A stretch of DNA of 64,000 bases from DASSQJ01 sp963726295 (GCA_963726295.1 CAVSBW010000002.1:682001-746000); one strand, 5' to 3'; counted from the first letter of the stretch, positions 1-9,159 are shown. Numbers and translations: made by a program. The notes: generated by a model not told the origin, from the sequence alone.

Positions 1-456
1 GTGCTGCGCCTCATCGACGGGCACCGCCGGACCCGGGTCTTCCTCGGCCTGGTCGGTCTGTGGGCGGCGGCGTGGACGATGCTCGGCGCCACCGGCTTGG
101 TGCCCGGCACGCTGCTCGCGGCGTTCGGGGTGGTGGCCTTCCTCGTCCTGTTCGGGCTCGGGGAGACGATGCTGCAGCCCACCGTGCCGGCGATCGTCAA
201 CGACCTATCGACCGACCGCGAGCGCGGCCGGTTCAACGCGGTGTCCGCCGGTGCGTTCCAGCTGGGGGCCATCACGGCCCCGGTCGTCGCCGGGTGGCTG
301 CTCGAGCGCAGGCTCGGCGGGGTGTTCATCGGGGTCCTGCTCGTGTCGCTCGGTCTCGTCGCGGTGCTCGCCCTCGCCCTGGAACGGACGATCAGCCCGG
401 AGACCAACGGTGTCGCGACACGCGGACGAGCCCCGGCGCCCGAGCCCGTCACCTGA
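1..456 (+). CDS. MFS transporter, C-terminal part (cut by window edge)
   Basis: This reading frame is open from the first base, so the gene very probably starts upstream and only its last 151 codons are seen. The visible part has three or four hydrophobic helices (about residues 14-32, 39-60 and 107-126). Between them lies a loop rich in Asp, Arg and Glu with the pattern DRERGRFNAV, which resembles the cytoplasmic loop of drug-efflux MFS proteins (12-14 helices, proton-coupled export). The tail is hydrophilic and Pro-rich. The substrate cannot be read from this fragment. The next gene is convergent, and a 19-bp repeat array lies between them. MFS assignment is by overall pattern. Confidence 0.7.
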   Translation: MLRLIDGHRRTRVFLGLVGLWAAAWTMLGATGLVPGTLLAAFGVVAFLVLFGLGETMLQPTVPAIVNDLSTDRERGRFNAVSAGAFQLGAITAPVVAGWLLERRLGGVFIGVLLVSLGLVAVLALALERTISPETNGVATRGRAPAPEPVT

Positions 457-553
457 CCCGCGAGCTGTCCGGAAGCGGCCCGCACACCCGCCTTCCCGGC
501 TCTGGCTGAACCGCCCGGGTCATGGTGCTGGAGCACCGCCAGCCCGGCACAAC

Positions 554-667
554 GACCAGAGCCGGTCCGAGCGACCAGAGCCGGCCCGAGCGACCAGAGC
601 CGGCCCGAGCGACCAGAGCCGGCCCGAGCGACCAGAGCCGGCCCGAGCGACCAGAGCCGGCCCGGCG
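554..667. repeat. Tandem 19-bp repeat array, about six copies
   Basis: Six head-to-tail units of about 19 bp (consensus gaccagagccggcccgagc) begin at 554, 573, 592, 611, 630 and 649. The first has one T variant and the last diverges at its 3' end. The array sits between two convergent genes. The core CGACCAGAGCCGG recurs, inverted and with the same 19-bp period, at 36393-36449, so this is a dispersed family and not a single-site expansion. Function unknown; a role at transcript 3' ends or as a genome-wide DNA element is possible. Confidence 0.85.
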
Positions 668-693
668 GACGGCCGGAAGAACGGAGACCGGGC

Positions 694-1542
694 TCAGGAG
701 CCCTGGCCGACGGTCTGCACGAGCACCGCCGTGTTCCCCTGCTTCGCCGCGACGACCCGTACCTGGTCCCCCGTCACCGGCGACCCGCCGACCGTGCTGG
801 TGGCGGTGTCGAGGGTGTAGGTGGCTTTGAAGCCGTCGGTGCTGCGGACGGTCAGGCTCGCGCCCTCCGTGACGGCGGTGACCTCTCCCACCTGGAAGAG
901 CATCACCGCGGGCCGGCCCGTCACGGTGGTCGTGAACTCGCCGTGGAGCACCGCACCGAGGCCGGGGAGCATGCCGCCCCCGAGACCGTTGCCCTGCCCC
1001 TGAGCCCTGCCGTTGCCCTGACCAGGACCGTTCCCCTGGCCGAGACCGTTGCCTCGCCCGGGACCGTTGCCGTTGCCCGGCCCGCGGTCCGACCCGCCCT
1101 GGCCACCGTCCTTGCGACCGTTGCCGTTGCCCCGGCCGTTGTTGCCGAACGGCGTGCTCCCTCCGCGCTCTCCGTCATCGCCCCAAACGCCGTGGTCCTC
1201 GGAGGCCGACGCGGACACGGCACGCTGCACGCGGTGGAGAACGAAGGAGCCGACCAGGCCCGCCCCCGCGACGAGGACCAGGACCACCAGCGCCGCCGCC
1301 GTCACGAGAGCGATGCGGCTCCCCGTGGACGCGGTCGCCTCACCCCACCACCGGCGCGGGTGCGACGGTTCGCGGGGGCCTGCGGGCACCCCGTAGCCGG
1401 TGGCCGGCCCGGGCTGCGGCGCCCCGGCCGGGTGCGCCGGCGGAAGCGGCTCGGTGGCGCCGGTGGGCGGTGGGACGGCCTGCTCCGGAGTCTGCTCCGG
1501 TTGCGGGTCCTGAGGTGTCGGGCGGTCGGCCATGGCGACCAT
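694..1542 (-). CDS. Membrane-anchored Gly/Asn-rich repeat protein, function unknown
   Basis: The 282-residue product has a Pro/Gln-rich cytoplasmic N-terminus (1-65) and one transmembrane helix (about 76-102). An extracytoplasmic low-complexity stretch of GNGNG, GQGNG and GRGNG repeats covers about 130-195. A C-terminal beta-rich domain of about 85 residues follows, with V-T-G-x-V style turns that resemble DUF5666-type domains. GGGGAGG lies 4 nt before the first ATG; a second in-frame ATG three codons on is equally possible. The gene is convergent with the preceding MFS gene. The repeats look like a flexible surface spacer displaying the C-terminal domain. I cannot assign a biochemical role. 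Confidence 0.75.
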   Translation of the reverse strand: MVAMADRPTPQDPQPEQTPEQAVPPPTGATEPLPPAHPAGAPQPGPATGYGVPAGPREPSHPRRWWGEATASTGSRIALVTAAALVVLVLVAGAGLVGSFVLHRVQRAVSASASEDHGVWGDDGERGGSTPFGNNGRGNGNGRKDGGQGGSDRGPGNGNGPGRGNGLGQGNGPGQGNGRAQGQGNGLGGGMLPGLGAVLHGEFTTTVTGRPAVMLFQVGEVTAVTEGASLTVRSTDGFKATYTLDTATSTVGGSPVTGDQVRVVAAKQGNTAVLVQTVGQGS

Positions 1543-1624
1543 GATGCCTCCCCGAGGGGCATCGACCTCCCGGCTCCGGTGTCTTCACATGCAGGTCACA
1601 GGCTCCCGTGACCCGTGCGAGACG

Positions 1625-1682
1625 GGCACGAGCCCGGGACTGCACCCCGCGCCCCCTGGGCCCACGCCGGATGGCTCGTGCC
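1625..1682 (-). terminator. Possible long-loop hairpin downstream of HMG-CoA lyase
   Basis: GGCACGAGCC at 1625-1634 pairs perfectly with GGCTCGTGCC at 1673-1682. The loop between is 38 nt and G+C-rich. There is no U-tract, which is common in actinobacteria. It lies just after the stop of the minus-strand HMG-CoA lyase gene. The long loop makes it a weak candidate. Confidence 0.35.
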
Positions 1683-1698
1683 GCGCGGGCACGCGGCC

Positions 1699-2637
1699 TC
1701 AGCCTCCGGACAGGGCGCGCACCACCCGCGAGGGCGACGGTCGGCCCAGGTGCCCCGCCATCCACGTGCTCGTCTCGACGAGGGCGTCGAGGTCGACACC
1801 GGTCTGCACCCCGGCACCGTCGAGGGCCCACACCAGGTCCTCGGTGGCGAGGTTGCCGGTGGCCGACTTCGCGTAGGGGCAGCCACCCAGTCCCCCGGCC
1901 GAGGCGTCGACCACCGTGACGCCGTCGCGCAGGGCCGCCATCGTGTTGGACAGGGCCTGGCCGTACGTGTCGTGGAAGTGCACGCCCACCCGCTCGGGGC
2001 CGATACCGGCCGCGTCGAGCCCCTCGAGCAACCGGTGCACGTGCCCGACCGTGCCGACGCCGATGGTGTCGCCCACCGAGAGCTGGTCGCACCCGAGGTC
2101 CATGAGCCGAGCACAGACGTCGACCACCTGGGCCACGGAGACCGGTCCCTCCCAGGGGTCGCCGAAGCACATCGAGACGTAGGCGCGCACCCACATCCCC
2201 TCGGCACGTGCGCGCTCGACCACCGGCGCGAACATCTCCAGGGACTCGGCCACGGTCCGGTTGAGGTTCTTGCGGGCGAAGGTCTCCGTCGCACTGCCGA
2301 AGACCGCGACCGCCTCGACCCCGGACGCCAGGGCCCGGTCGAGGCCGCGCAGGTTTGGCACGAGCACCGGTCGCGTGGGGGCTCGGCCGTCGCCGCCCAG
2401 CGCCTCGAGCACCTCCTCGGCGTCCGCCAGCTGCGGCACCCACCGCGGGTCCACGAACGAGGTGGTCTCGATGGTCGTGAGGCCGGCCGCCACCAGCCGA
2501 CGGACGAACTCCGCCTTGACCGCGGCCGGCACCACCGCCGACTCGTTCTGGAGGCCGTCGCGCGGGCCGACCTCGTACACGGTCACCAGGGCGGGCAGCG
2601 CGGGGTCGACCTCGACCTGCGGGAGCGGGAGTCTCAC
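1699..2637 (-). CDS. Hydroxymethylglutaryl-CoA lyase
   Basis: A 312-residue DRE-TIM metallolyase that should cleave 3-hydroxy-3-methylglutaryl-CoA to acetoacetate and acetyl-CoA, the last step of leucine catabolism. Visible family marks are VGPRDGLQNE near the N-terminus (metal ligand Asp and catalytic Arg), the metal-binding VHFHDTYGQ, and GGLGGCPYAKSATGN with the active-site cysteine on the glycine-rich loop. Length matches the family (about 300). The open frame runs far upstream, but homology begins at GTG 2637, which has an AGGA element before it. It is divergent from the DUF4190-like gene. Related DRE-TIM enzymes act on other acyl-CoAs, so substrate is inferred. Confidence 0.92.
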   Translation of the reverse strand: MRLPLPQVEVDPALPALVTVYEVGPRDGLQNESAVVPAAVKAEFVRRLVAAGLTTIETTSFVDPRWVPQLADAEEVLEALGGDGRAPTRPVLVPNLRGLDRALASGVEAVAVFGSATETFARKNLNRTVAESLEMFAPVVERARAEGMWVRAYVSMCFGDPWEGPVSVAQVVDVCARLMDLGCDQLSVGDTIGVGTVGHVHRLLEGLDAAGIGPERVGVHFHDTYGQALSNTMAALRDGVTVVDASAGGLGGCPYAKSATGNLATEDLVWALDGAGVQTGVDLDALVETSTWMAGHLGRPSPSRVVRALSGG

Positions 2638-2748
2638 ACCGCGATCCTGACACGCGGGTCCGGCCACGGGCGAACGGCCGCAGCCAGTACCGTTCTGCTG
2701 GCGACCGTCGCGCCGCCGACGGGGACGAGACGCACGAAGGGCACGACC

Positions 2749-3522
2749 ATGAGCAGCACCGACGACCACGGGCGCGAGGACGAGCTGCGCGACCCCACCG
2801 CTCCTGCTCCGGAGCCGGCCGACGACACCGCGTCCGAGCCGCCGACCGGCAGCGCGGAGTTCGACGGCGCCGACGCCGAGGCTCCCGGAGACGCCGGGAC
2901 CGACCCGTCGTGGACCGCGTCCGACACCCCGTACGCCGGGCCCTCGTACAGCCAGCCCACCTCCACCCAACCGATCCACGAACAGCCGGGCCATGAGCAA
3001 CCGGTGTACGGCCGACCGGGCCACGAGCAACCCGCGTACGGCCAGCCGACCTATGGCCAGGGGACCCCGTACCCGTCCTACGGCCAGCCCGCTGGCCAGG
3101 GCTACGGATCCCAGCCGTTCTACGGGCAGGGCCAGCCCGGCGTCCCGACCGCCCCGGGGAACCCCTCCGCGGGTGCGCCGGTACCCCCGCCACCTGGCTA
3201 CCCGGTGCCCTACCAGCCGGACCCCTACGCCGCCGCCCCCGGATACGCACCCCCGCGGCAGAACACCAGCGCCCTCGTGCTGACGATCGTCTCGGGGGCC
3301 ACCATCCTCCTCTGTGCAGGCGTCCTCGCCATCCCCGCGCTCATCTTCGGGATCATCGGACTCAGCAAGCAGAACCAGGACCCCGAGGCCTCGAGCCGGA
3401 TGAGCCGCTACGGCTGGTGGGCCTACGCGGCCGGCGCCGTGGTGGCCGTCATCGGCGCGATCATCTTCTTCGTGGTCGTGTTCGCGTCGGCCACCAGCTC
3501 CTCGGTGTCCTACGGGTACTGA
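2749..3522 (+). CDS. Proline/tyrosine-rich DUF4190-like membrane protein
   Basis: A 257-residue protein. The first 85 residues are acidic. Residues about 65-165 are Pro/Gln/Tyr/Gly-rich with HEQP-, YGQP- and YGQG-type repeats. The C-terminal 85 residues hold two transmembrane helices separated by the short polar loop GLSKQNQD, the DUF4190 pattern of small actinobacterial envelope proteins. Start ATG 2749 is preceded by GAAGG. The gene directly precedes a PhoP-like two-component system. Role unknown; repeat-rich N-terminal arms like this often act as disordered cytoplasmic interaction segments. Confidence 0.8.
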   Translation: MSSTDDHGREDELRDPTAPAPEPADDTASEPPTGSAEFDGADAEAPGDAGTDPSWTASDTPYAGPSYSQPTSTQPIHEQPGHEQPVYGRPGHEQPAYGQPTYGQGTPYPSYGQPAGQGYGSQPFYGQGQPGVPTAPGNPSAGAPVPPPPGYPVPYQPDPYAAAPGYAPPRQNTSALVLTIVSGATILLCAGVLAIPALIFGIIGLSKQNQDPEASSRMSRYGWWAYAAGAVVAVIGAIIFFVVVFASATSSSVSYGY

Positions 3523-3577
3523 CGAACACCCAGCGCACATCCAGACAACTCACAGGTTTCCGGAGCAGACTGGGGCC

Positions 3578-4291
3578 GTGACCACGACCCAGCCCTCCGA
3601 AGCACGGCTGCTCGTCGTCGAGGACGAGCCCAACATCCGCGAGCTCCTCGCGACGTCCCTGCGCTACGCCGGCTTCGACGTCGCCACGGCCGGAAGCGGC
3701 TCGGAGGCCCTGCGGGTCGCCGACGAGCACGTGCCCGACCTCTGTGTCCTCGACGTCATGCTTCCGGACATGGACGGCTTCACGGTCACCCGCCGTCTGC
3801 GCGACCAGGGTCGCCAGCTGCCCATCGTCTTCGTCACCGCCCGCGACTCCGTCGACGACAAGATCAAGGGCCTGACCGTCGGTGGCGACGACTACGTCAC
3901 CAAGCCGTTCAGCCTCGAGGAGGTCGTCGCCCGCATCCGCGCCGTGCTGCGCCGCACCCGAGGCGACGTCGAGGACGACCGACACGTGCTGTCCTTCGAG
4001 GACCTCGAGCTGGACGAGGACTCCCACGAGGTGCGCCGGGCCGGCCGCGTCATCGAGACCAGCCCCACCGAGTTCAAGCTGCTGCGCTACCTGCTGCTCA
4101 ACCCCAACCGGGTGCTCTCGAAGGCCCAGATCCTCGACCACGTCTGGGACTACGACTTCCGGGGCGAGTCCGGGATCGTCGAGTCCTACATCTCGTACCT
4201 GCGCCGCAAGATCGACACCGACGGGCTGCCGGCGCTCATCCACACCAAGCGTGGCGTGGGCTACGTCCTGCGGATGCCGCCCGCGTCCTGA
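3578..4291 (+). CDS. PhoP-like OmpR-family response regulator
   Basis: A 237-residue regulator with an N-terminal receiver domain (phospho-acceptor Asp59 in LDVMLPDMDG, conserved Lys109 in VTKPF) and a C-terminal winged-helix DNA-binding domain ending in RGVGYVLR. The segments GLTVGGDDYVTKPFSLEEVV and ILDHVWDYDF are close to mycobacterial PhoP/TcrX from memory. The GTG start is preceded by CAGACT about 6 nt upstream, a plausible -10, so the transcript may be leaderless. Its TGA overlaps the ATG of the partner kinase. An HtrA protease follows the kinase, an order like mprA-mprB-pepD, which suggests envelope stress control. Confidence 0.93.
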   Translation: MTTTQPSEARLLVVEDEPNIRELLATSLRYAGFDVATAGSGSEALRVADEHVPDLCVLDVMLPDMDGFTVTRRLRDQGRQLPIVFVTARDSVDDKIKGLTVGGDDYVTKPFSLEEVVARIRAVLRRTRGDVEDDRHVLSFEDLELDEDSHEVRRAGRVIETSPTEFKLLRYLLLNPNRVLSKAQILDHVWDYDFRGESGIVESYISYLRRKIDTDGLPALIHTKRGVGYVLRMPPAS

Positions 4292-5733
4292 TGGGCGAAG
4301 CGTCCGGGCCGGTTCCCGGTCTCGTCCGCCGGCTCGAGCGCGTTCCGCTGCGCTCGCGCCTGCTCGTCATCGTCGGGGCCCTGGTCGGGGCGGCCCTCGT
4401 CGCGACCAGTCTGGTCACCGCGTACCTCACCCGTTCCGACCTGCTGGACAGCATCGACAACGAGCTGCGCAACGTGGCCCCCACCGTCACCCGGCAGACC
4501 ATCTCGGACATCCTCCGCTTCGGCGACGACGGCCTCCCTCGCGGTTACGCCTTCGTCCTGTCCCAGGGCGGCCGGCAGGTGTCCAGCTCCCCGTCGAACG
4601 TCTCGGCGGAGCCCGACGTGCCGATCCTCGCTCCCGAGGACCCGCGGGTGGTGGGCCAGGAGCCCTTCACGGTCGGGTCGACGAACTCGACGATGAAGTG
4701 GCGGTTCGTCGCCGTCCGGGTCGGTGACAGCGACGCCACGGCCGCCATCGGGCTCCCGCTGCAACCGGTCACGCACACGGTCACCCGCCTGCTGCTCACG
4801 ACGGGACTCATCGGCACCCTCGTGCTGGCCCTCACCCTGGCCTTCGCGTACTTCGTGGTCCGCCGCGCCCTGCGCCCCCTCACCCGGATCGAGGACACGG
4901 CCGCGGCCATCGCCGCCGGTGACCTCACCCAGCGAGTCCCCGTGCGCGAGGCCGACGACGAGGTGTCCTCGCTATCCCACAGCCTCAACGTCATGCTCTC
5001 GCGCATCGAGTCCTCGTTCGCGGTCCGCGAGCAGAGCGAGGAGCGGATGCGGCAGTTCGTCGCCGACGCCTCGCACGAGCTCCGCACGCCCCTGGCCACC
5101 GTCCGCGGGTACGCCGAGCTGTACCGGCAGGGCGCCGTGCCCGACCCTCAGGCCGTGGGCGCCGCGATGGAGCGGATCGAGGCCGAGTCGGGCCGGATGA
5201 GCGTCCTCGTCGAGGACCTCCTGACCCTCGCCCGGCTGGACGACGCCCCCGAGTCGGAGAGGGTGCCGGTCGACCTCACGGTCCTCGCGGCGGACGCCGT
5301 CGCCGATGCCAGGGTCCGGGCGCCCGAGCGGCGGATCAGCCTGCTCGGCCTCGTCGGCCCCGTGGGGCCGACGGTGGCCCAGGGCTCCGAGAACCGGCTC
5401 CGCCAGGTGGTGACCAACCTCGTCGCCAACGCGTTGCGACACACACCCCCGGGAACGCCGGTCGAGGTCGCGGTCGGCACCGACTCCGAGGGCGTCGTCC
5501 TCGAGGTGCGCGACCACGGTCCCGGTGTGCCACAGGACATCTCGGTGAAGGTGTTCGAGCGGTTCTACCGCGCCGACCCCTCCCGTGGACGTGGCAGCGG
5601 TGGCAGCGGGCTGGGCCTTGCGATCGTCGCGGCCATCGTCGCCGCCCACCACGGTCGGGTGGGGGTCGCCGAGACACCCGGAGGTGGGGCCACGTTCGTC
5701 GTGCGGCTTCCACAGGGGACTCCCAGCGTCTGA
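4291..5733 (+). CDS. Sensor histidine kinase (HAMP-HisKA-HATPase)
   Basis: The 480-residue membrane kinase partners the preceding regulator. Two transmembrane helices (about 22-44 and 168-190) flank an extracytoplasmic sensor of about 120 residues. HAMP follows (about 191-245), then the dimerisation/phosphotransfer domain with His262 in DASHELRTPLAT, then the ATPase with N box NLVANALRHT, DHGPGVP near 408 and GSGLGLAIV. The ATG overlaps the regulator stop (TGATG), so the two are translationally coupled. Signal unknown. Architecture and context match the PhoR/TcrY/MprB group. Confidence 0.95.
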   Translation: MGEASGPVPGLVRRLERVPLRSRLLVIVGALVGAALVATSLVTAYLTRSDLLDSIDNELRNVAPTVTRQTISDILRFGDDGLPRGYAFVLSQGGRQVSSSPSNVSAEPDVPILAPEDPRVVGQEPFTVGSTNSTMKWRFVAVRVGDSDATAAIGLPLQPVTHTVTRLLLTTGLIGTLVLALTLAFAYFVVRRALRPLTRIEDTAAAIAAGDLTQRVPVREADDEVSSLSHSLNVMLSRIESSFAVREQSEERMRQFVADASHELRTPLATVRGYAELYRQGAVPDPQAVGAAMERIEAESGRMSVLVEDLLTLARLDDAPESERVPVDLTVLAADAVADARVRAPERRISLLGLVGPVGPTVAQGSENRLRQVVTNLVANALRHTPPGTPVEVAVGTDSEGVVLEVRDHGPGVPQDISVKVFERFYRADPSRGRGSGGSGLGLAIVAAIVAAHHGRVGVAETPGGGATFVVRLPQGTPSV

Positions 5734-5796
5734 TCAGCCCCCACTCACCGGGGCCCTGTTGACTCCTTCCAGACAGACCAAGAAGGAGCATGAACC

Positions 5797-7131
5797 ATGA
5801 ACGAGCAGCACCCCACGCCTCAGTGGTACTCACCCCAGGGCGGCACCCAGACGGTGCCTCGTCCCGACGGCTCCTACGGTGCCCCGGCGCACCCCCAGAC
5901 CCCCCCGACCGCCCCGCCCCCTCACGGGCCGCTGGGGCCGACGGGGCAGCCCGGAAGCGGTTCTCCCTCCCCGCGTTCCGGGCGTCGCCGCACGGCGGAA
6001 ATCACCGCCGTCGCGGTTCTCGCCGCCCTCCTGTCCTCGGGCGGCACCCTGGCCGCGGCCCGGCTGTGGAACGACACGCAGACTCCCTCCTCTGCGTCCT
6101 CGTCGGCACAGCTGGGCCGCGGCACTGACCAGGGCCCGGTCACCCAGGCGGCTGCCAACGCGCCGAACTGGACCGCCACCGCGGACGCCGTCTCGCCCAG
6201 CGTCGTCTCCATCACCGCCCAGCTCGCCCAGGGTGAGGCGCAGGGGTCGGGCGTGATCATCGACGGCGACGGGCACGTCCTCACCAACAACCACGTCGTC
6301 TCCGGTGCGCAGAAGCTCACGGTGACCCTGTCCGACGGCCGCACCTTCTCCGCGACCGTCCGGGGCACCGACCCGTCGACCGACCTGGCCGTCGTCACCG
6401 TCGACAACGCCCCGAGTGACCTCACCCCGGTCGCCATCGGCAACTCCGACGACCTCAAGGTCGGGGACCCGGTCATGGCCGTCGGCAACCCGCTGGGCCT
6501 GGCCGGCACGGTGACCACCGGCATCGTCAGCGCCCTCAACCGCCCGGTGACCACGCAGGCCGAGGAGACCCAGAGCCCGTTCGGTCAGGGCCAGGCGTCC
6601 GGCTCCGACGGCCCGGTCGTCACCAACGCCATCCAGACCAGCGCCGCCATCAACCCCGGCAACAGCGGTGGCGCACTGGTCAACGGCGAGGGCCAGCTCG
6701 TCGGCATCAACTCCTCCATCGCCTCGCTGGGCCAGTCCTCCTCGTCGGGCCAATCCGGCAACATCGGCATCGGGTTCGCCATCCCGGTCAACGAGGCCAC
6801 CGCCATCGCCCGGCAGCTCATCGACACCGGAACCGCCGAGCACGCCTTCCTCGGGGTCACCCCGCAGGACGGCACCGCCTCCGACGGCTCCGCAACCCGC
6901 ACCGGGGCCGAGATCACCTCGGTCAGCGCCGGCTCCGCCGCCGAGAAGGCCGGTCTGCAGAAGGGCGACCTCGTGACCGCCGTCAACGGCGAGCCGGTCG
7001 ACTCCGCGCTCTCCCTCGTCGGCTACATCCGCGAGCAGTCCGTGGGCAACACGGTGACGCTGACCGTCGTCCGCGGCGGCCAGACCACCGAGATCAAGGC
7101 CACCCTCTCCGCCCGCAGCCAGAACGGCTGA
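5797..7131 (+). CDS. HtrA/DegP-type serine protease with PDZ domain (PepD-like)
   Basis: A 444-residue S1C protease. A Pro-rich cytoplasmic tail (1-65) precedes one membrane anchor (about 68-89). The trypsin-like domain carries the triad His166 (NNHVV), Asp196 (STDLAVV) and Ser290 (GNSGGAL). A PDZ domain occupies about 355-440 (GSAAEKAGLQKGD). It should degrade or refold damaged proteins outside the membrane. AAGGAG lies upstream of ATG 5797; an overlapping ATG at 5790 opens another frame. It follows a two-component pair, the arrangement of mycobacterial mprA-mprB-pepD, and may be its target. A strong hairpin follows the stop. Confidence 0.95.
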   Translation: MNEQHPTPQWYSPQGGTQTVPRPDGSYGAPAHPQTPPTAPPPHGPLGPTGQPGSGSPSPRSGRRRTAEITAVAVLAALLSSGGTLAAARLWNDTQTPSSASSSAQLGRGTDQGPVTQAAANAPNWTATADAVSPSVVSITAQLAQGEAQGSGVIIDGDGHVLTNNHVVSGAQKLTVTLSDGRTFSATVRGTDPSTDLAVVTVDNAPSDLTPVAIGNSDDLKVGDPVMAVGNPLGLAGTVTTGIVSALNRPVTTQAEETQSPFGQGQASGSDGPVVTNAIQTSAAINPGNSGGALVNGEGQLVGINSSIASLGQSSSSGQSGNIGIGFAIPVNEATAIARQLIDTGTAEHAFLGVTPQDGTASDGSATRTGAEITSVSAGSAAEKAGLQKGDLVTAVNGEPVDSALSLVGYIREQSVGNTVTLTVVRGGQTTEIKATLSARSQNG

Positions 7132-7154
7132 CCCGGTCCCGCCAGGGGAACCAC

Positions 7155-7196
7155 GGAGCGCCTGGGCACACCTGAGTAGGTGTGCTCAGGCGCTCC
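7155..7196 (+). terminator. Strong 19-bp hairpin terminator after the HtrA gene
   Basis: Arms 7155-7173 and 7178-7196 pair over 19 bp with a single G-U wobble and a GAGT tetraloop. The hairpin begins 24 nt after the protease stop and ends 26 nt before the next gene. No U-tract follows, which is usual at high G+C. It should separate the protease from the DUF2339 gene. Confidence 0.8.
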
Positions 7197-7222
7197 TGCG
7201 TGCGGACGCGGATGCTGTCCGC

Positions 7223-9106
7223 ATGAGCACGCAGGACGACGTCGCCCGCCTCGAGCACGAGTTCGCCGAGGCCATGCAGCGCCTCTACACGGTGGGCAAC
7301 GGACTGGCGCGGCTGCGCACCGACCTCGAGCGCTCTCCCCGTGCGACGGCGGCGACCGCCGCACCGAACCGCCCGACGCCGGTGCCGGTGCCGGTGCCGG
7401 TGCCCACCGTCGCCGCACCGGTCCAGGCACCGACCGGCACCGCGGCCTCCACGCCGGTCGGCCCCCCGGCCCCGGCGCTAGGCCCGGGGTCGGCGGGGCC
7501 GCCCGCCGCAACAGGTCGGCCGATCCCCCGCGAACCGTGGTACCGACGCGAGGGTGCCGTCACCCGCGTGCTCGCGGTCGCCGGCGCGGTCGTGACCCTC
7601 GCAGGTGTGGCCATGCTTCTCGTCATCGCCGTCCACTACCGCTTCTTCGGACCCGTCGCTCGGGTCTCGGCCGGCGCCGTGCTGGCCGGCACGCTCGGGG
7701 TGCTCGGCGCCCGCCAGGGCGCCGTCGAGCTGGGCCGGCGCGGCCGGGTCGGCGCCGCACCGGTGGCCCTCGTCGCGACCGGCGGGGCGGCGGCCTACCT
7801 CGACGTCGTCGCCATGACCTCCGGTTACGGGTGGGTGCCCGGACTCGCCGGGCTCGCGCTCTCCGGCGGCGTCGCGCTCTGCGGCCTGTGGCTGGCACGC
7901 GGGTGGTCCAGCGAGCTGCTCGCCGTCCTCATGGTCGCCGGTGCCGCCGGCTTCTCCCCCGTCGTGGCCGGCGGACCGGGATGGGTGCTCTCGGGCTTCC
8001 TCGCCGTGCTCGCGGGTGCCGGCTGGTGGGCCGGCGGCACGCACACCCGCCCGGTGCTCACGCTGGTCCGCACCACCCCGGTGGCCCTCTCGATCGTCGT
8101 CGGCGCCGTTGCGGCCGGGTCGACCGGCGAGCGGCTCGGGCTGCTGGCGATCGCGCTGACCGTCCTGCTGGGCACGCTCGCGACGTCCACGGTCTCGGTG
8201 CACCGCGACCCCCGTGACGCGACGGCAACGGCGGCCGTGGCCGCGGCGGCGGTCGGGACGCTCGCCGTCACAACCTCGCTCCCGGACCCGGTGCGGCCCA
8301 CGGTGCTCGTCCTCACCGCCGCCGTCCTGCTGCTGGCGGCCACCGCCCTCGGACGGCCGCCGGTCGGGCCGGTCGCCACGCACCTCGTCGTCGTCACCGC
8401 CGTCAGTGGCTCCACCGCCGCCGTCCTGGCCGTCGTCACCGGTGCCCCCACCCGGTTCGTCACCACCGGGCTGCTGCTGCTCGGCGCCGGCCACCTCGCC
8501 GGTGCCGCCGTCACCCGCACCCGTGTCGCCCTCGGGCTCGGGGCCGCCACCGGCGGGTTCGCGCTCCTCTGGTGGCTGCATCACCCGCTGGCGATCCTCA
8601 CGGTGGACACCGCGGTGCGACACGACATGGCCGTGGCGCTGCTCGACAGCCTGCTGGCCGTCGTCGTCGTGGTCCTGGGCGCGTGGGCCACCGCCTCGGT
8701 TCGGGGGGTCGGGAACGGCCTGCGGCTCACCGGGCTGGTCGTGGCCTGGGCCGTGGGCCTCGTGGCCTCCGCGACCGCCCTCGTGGCCCTGGGGGTGCTC
8801 GTCGGCGACCGCTGGCTCGACCCCGACCTCGGCTTCCTCGTCGGCCAGGCACTGGCCACCATCACCTGGATGCTCGCCGCCGGGTGGCTGCTCCTCCGGT
8901 CGCTGGCGCAGGTGCGGTACGCCGACCTGGCCCTGAGGGGCGGCCTCGGGCTGGCCGCCGTCGCCGTCGCCAAGCTCTTCCTCTACGACCTCGCAGCCCT
9001 GTCCGGTGTGGTCCGCTCGGTGGCCTTCATCGCGACCGGGCTGCTGCTCATCGCCATCGGCAGCCGGTACTCCCGGGCCTACGAGCGGAGCCGGACGACC
9101 GGCTGA
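7223..9106 (+). CDS. DUF2339-like polytopic membrane protein
   Basis: A 627-residue integral membrane protein. A cytoplasmic N-terminus has a short coiled-coil-like start (about 5-40) and a VPVPVP Pro/Val tract. Some 16-18 hydrophobic helices then run from about residue 112 to 620. The tail motif LAVAKLFLYDLAALSG-like (near 575) is characteristic of DUF2339 membrane proteins from memory. No enzyme motif is visible. It stands alone behind a strong terminator. Cellular role unknown. Confidence 0.8.
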   Translation: MSTQDDVARLEHEFAEAMQRLYTVGNGLARLRTDLERSPRATAATAAPNRPTPVPVPVPVPTVAAPVQAPTGTAASTPVGPPAPALGPGSAGPPAATGRPIPREPWYRREGAVTRVLAVAGAVVTLAGVAMLLVIAVHYRFFGPVARVSAGAVLAGTLGVLGARQGAVELGRRGRVGAAPVALVATGGAAAYLDVVAMTSGYGWVPGLAGLALSGGVALCGLWLARGWSSELLAVLMVAGAAGFSPVVAGGPGWVLSGFLAVLAGAGWWAGGTHTRPVLTLVRTTPVALSIVVGAVAAGSTGERLGLLAIALTVLLGTLATSTVSVHRDPRDATATAAVAAAAVGTLAVTTSLPDPVRPTVLVLTAAVLLLAATALGRPPVGPVATHLVVVTAVSGSTAAVLAVVTGAPTRFVTTGLLLLGAGHLAGAAVTRTRVALGLGAATGGFALLWWLHHPLAILTVDTAVRHDMAVALLDSLLAVVVVVLGAWATASVRGVGNGLRLTGLVVAWAVGLVASATALVALGVLVGDRWLDPDLGFLVGQALATITWMLAAGWLLLRSLAQVRYADLALRGGLGLAAVAVAKLFLYDLAALSGVVRSVAFIATGLLLIAIGSRYSRAYERSRTTG

Positions 9107-9159
9107 ACGCGGCGGTAGATCCGGAGGCCGACGGCCCACCTGTCTGGGACAGTGGACGG

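Noticed and set aside
554..667. CRISPR array
   Set aside because: The units are contiguous 19-bp copies with no unique spacers, and no cas genes are present.
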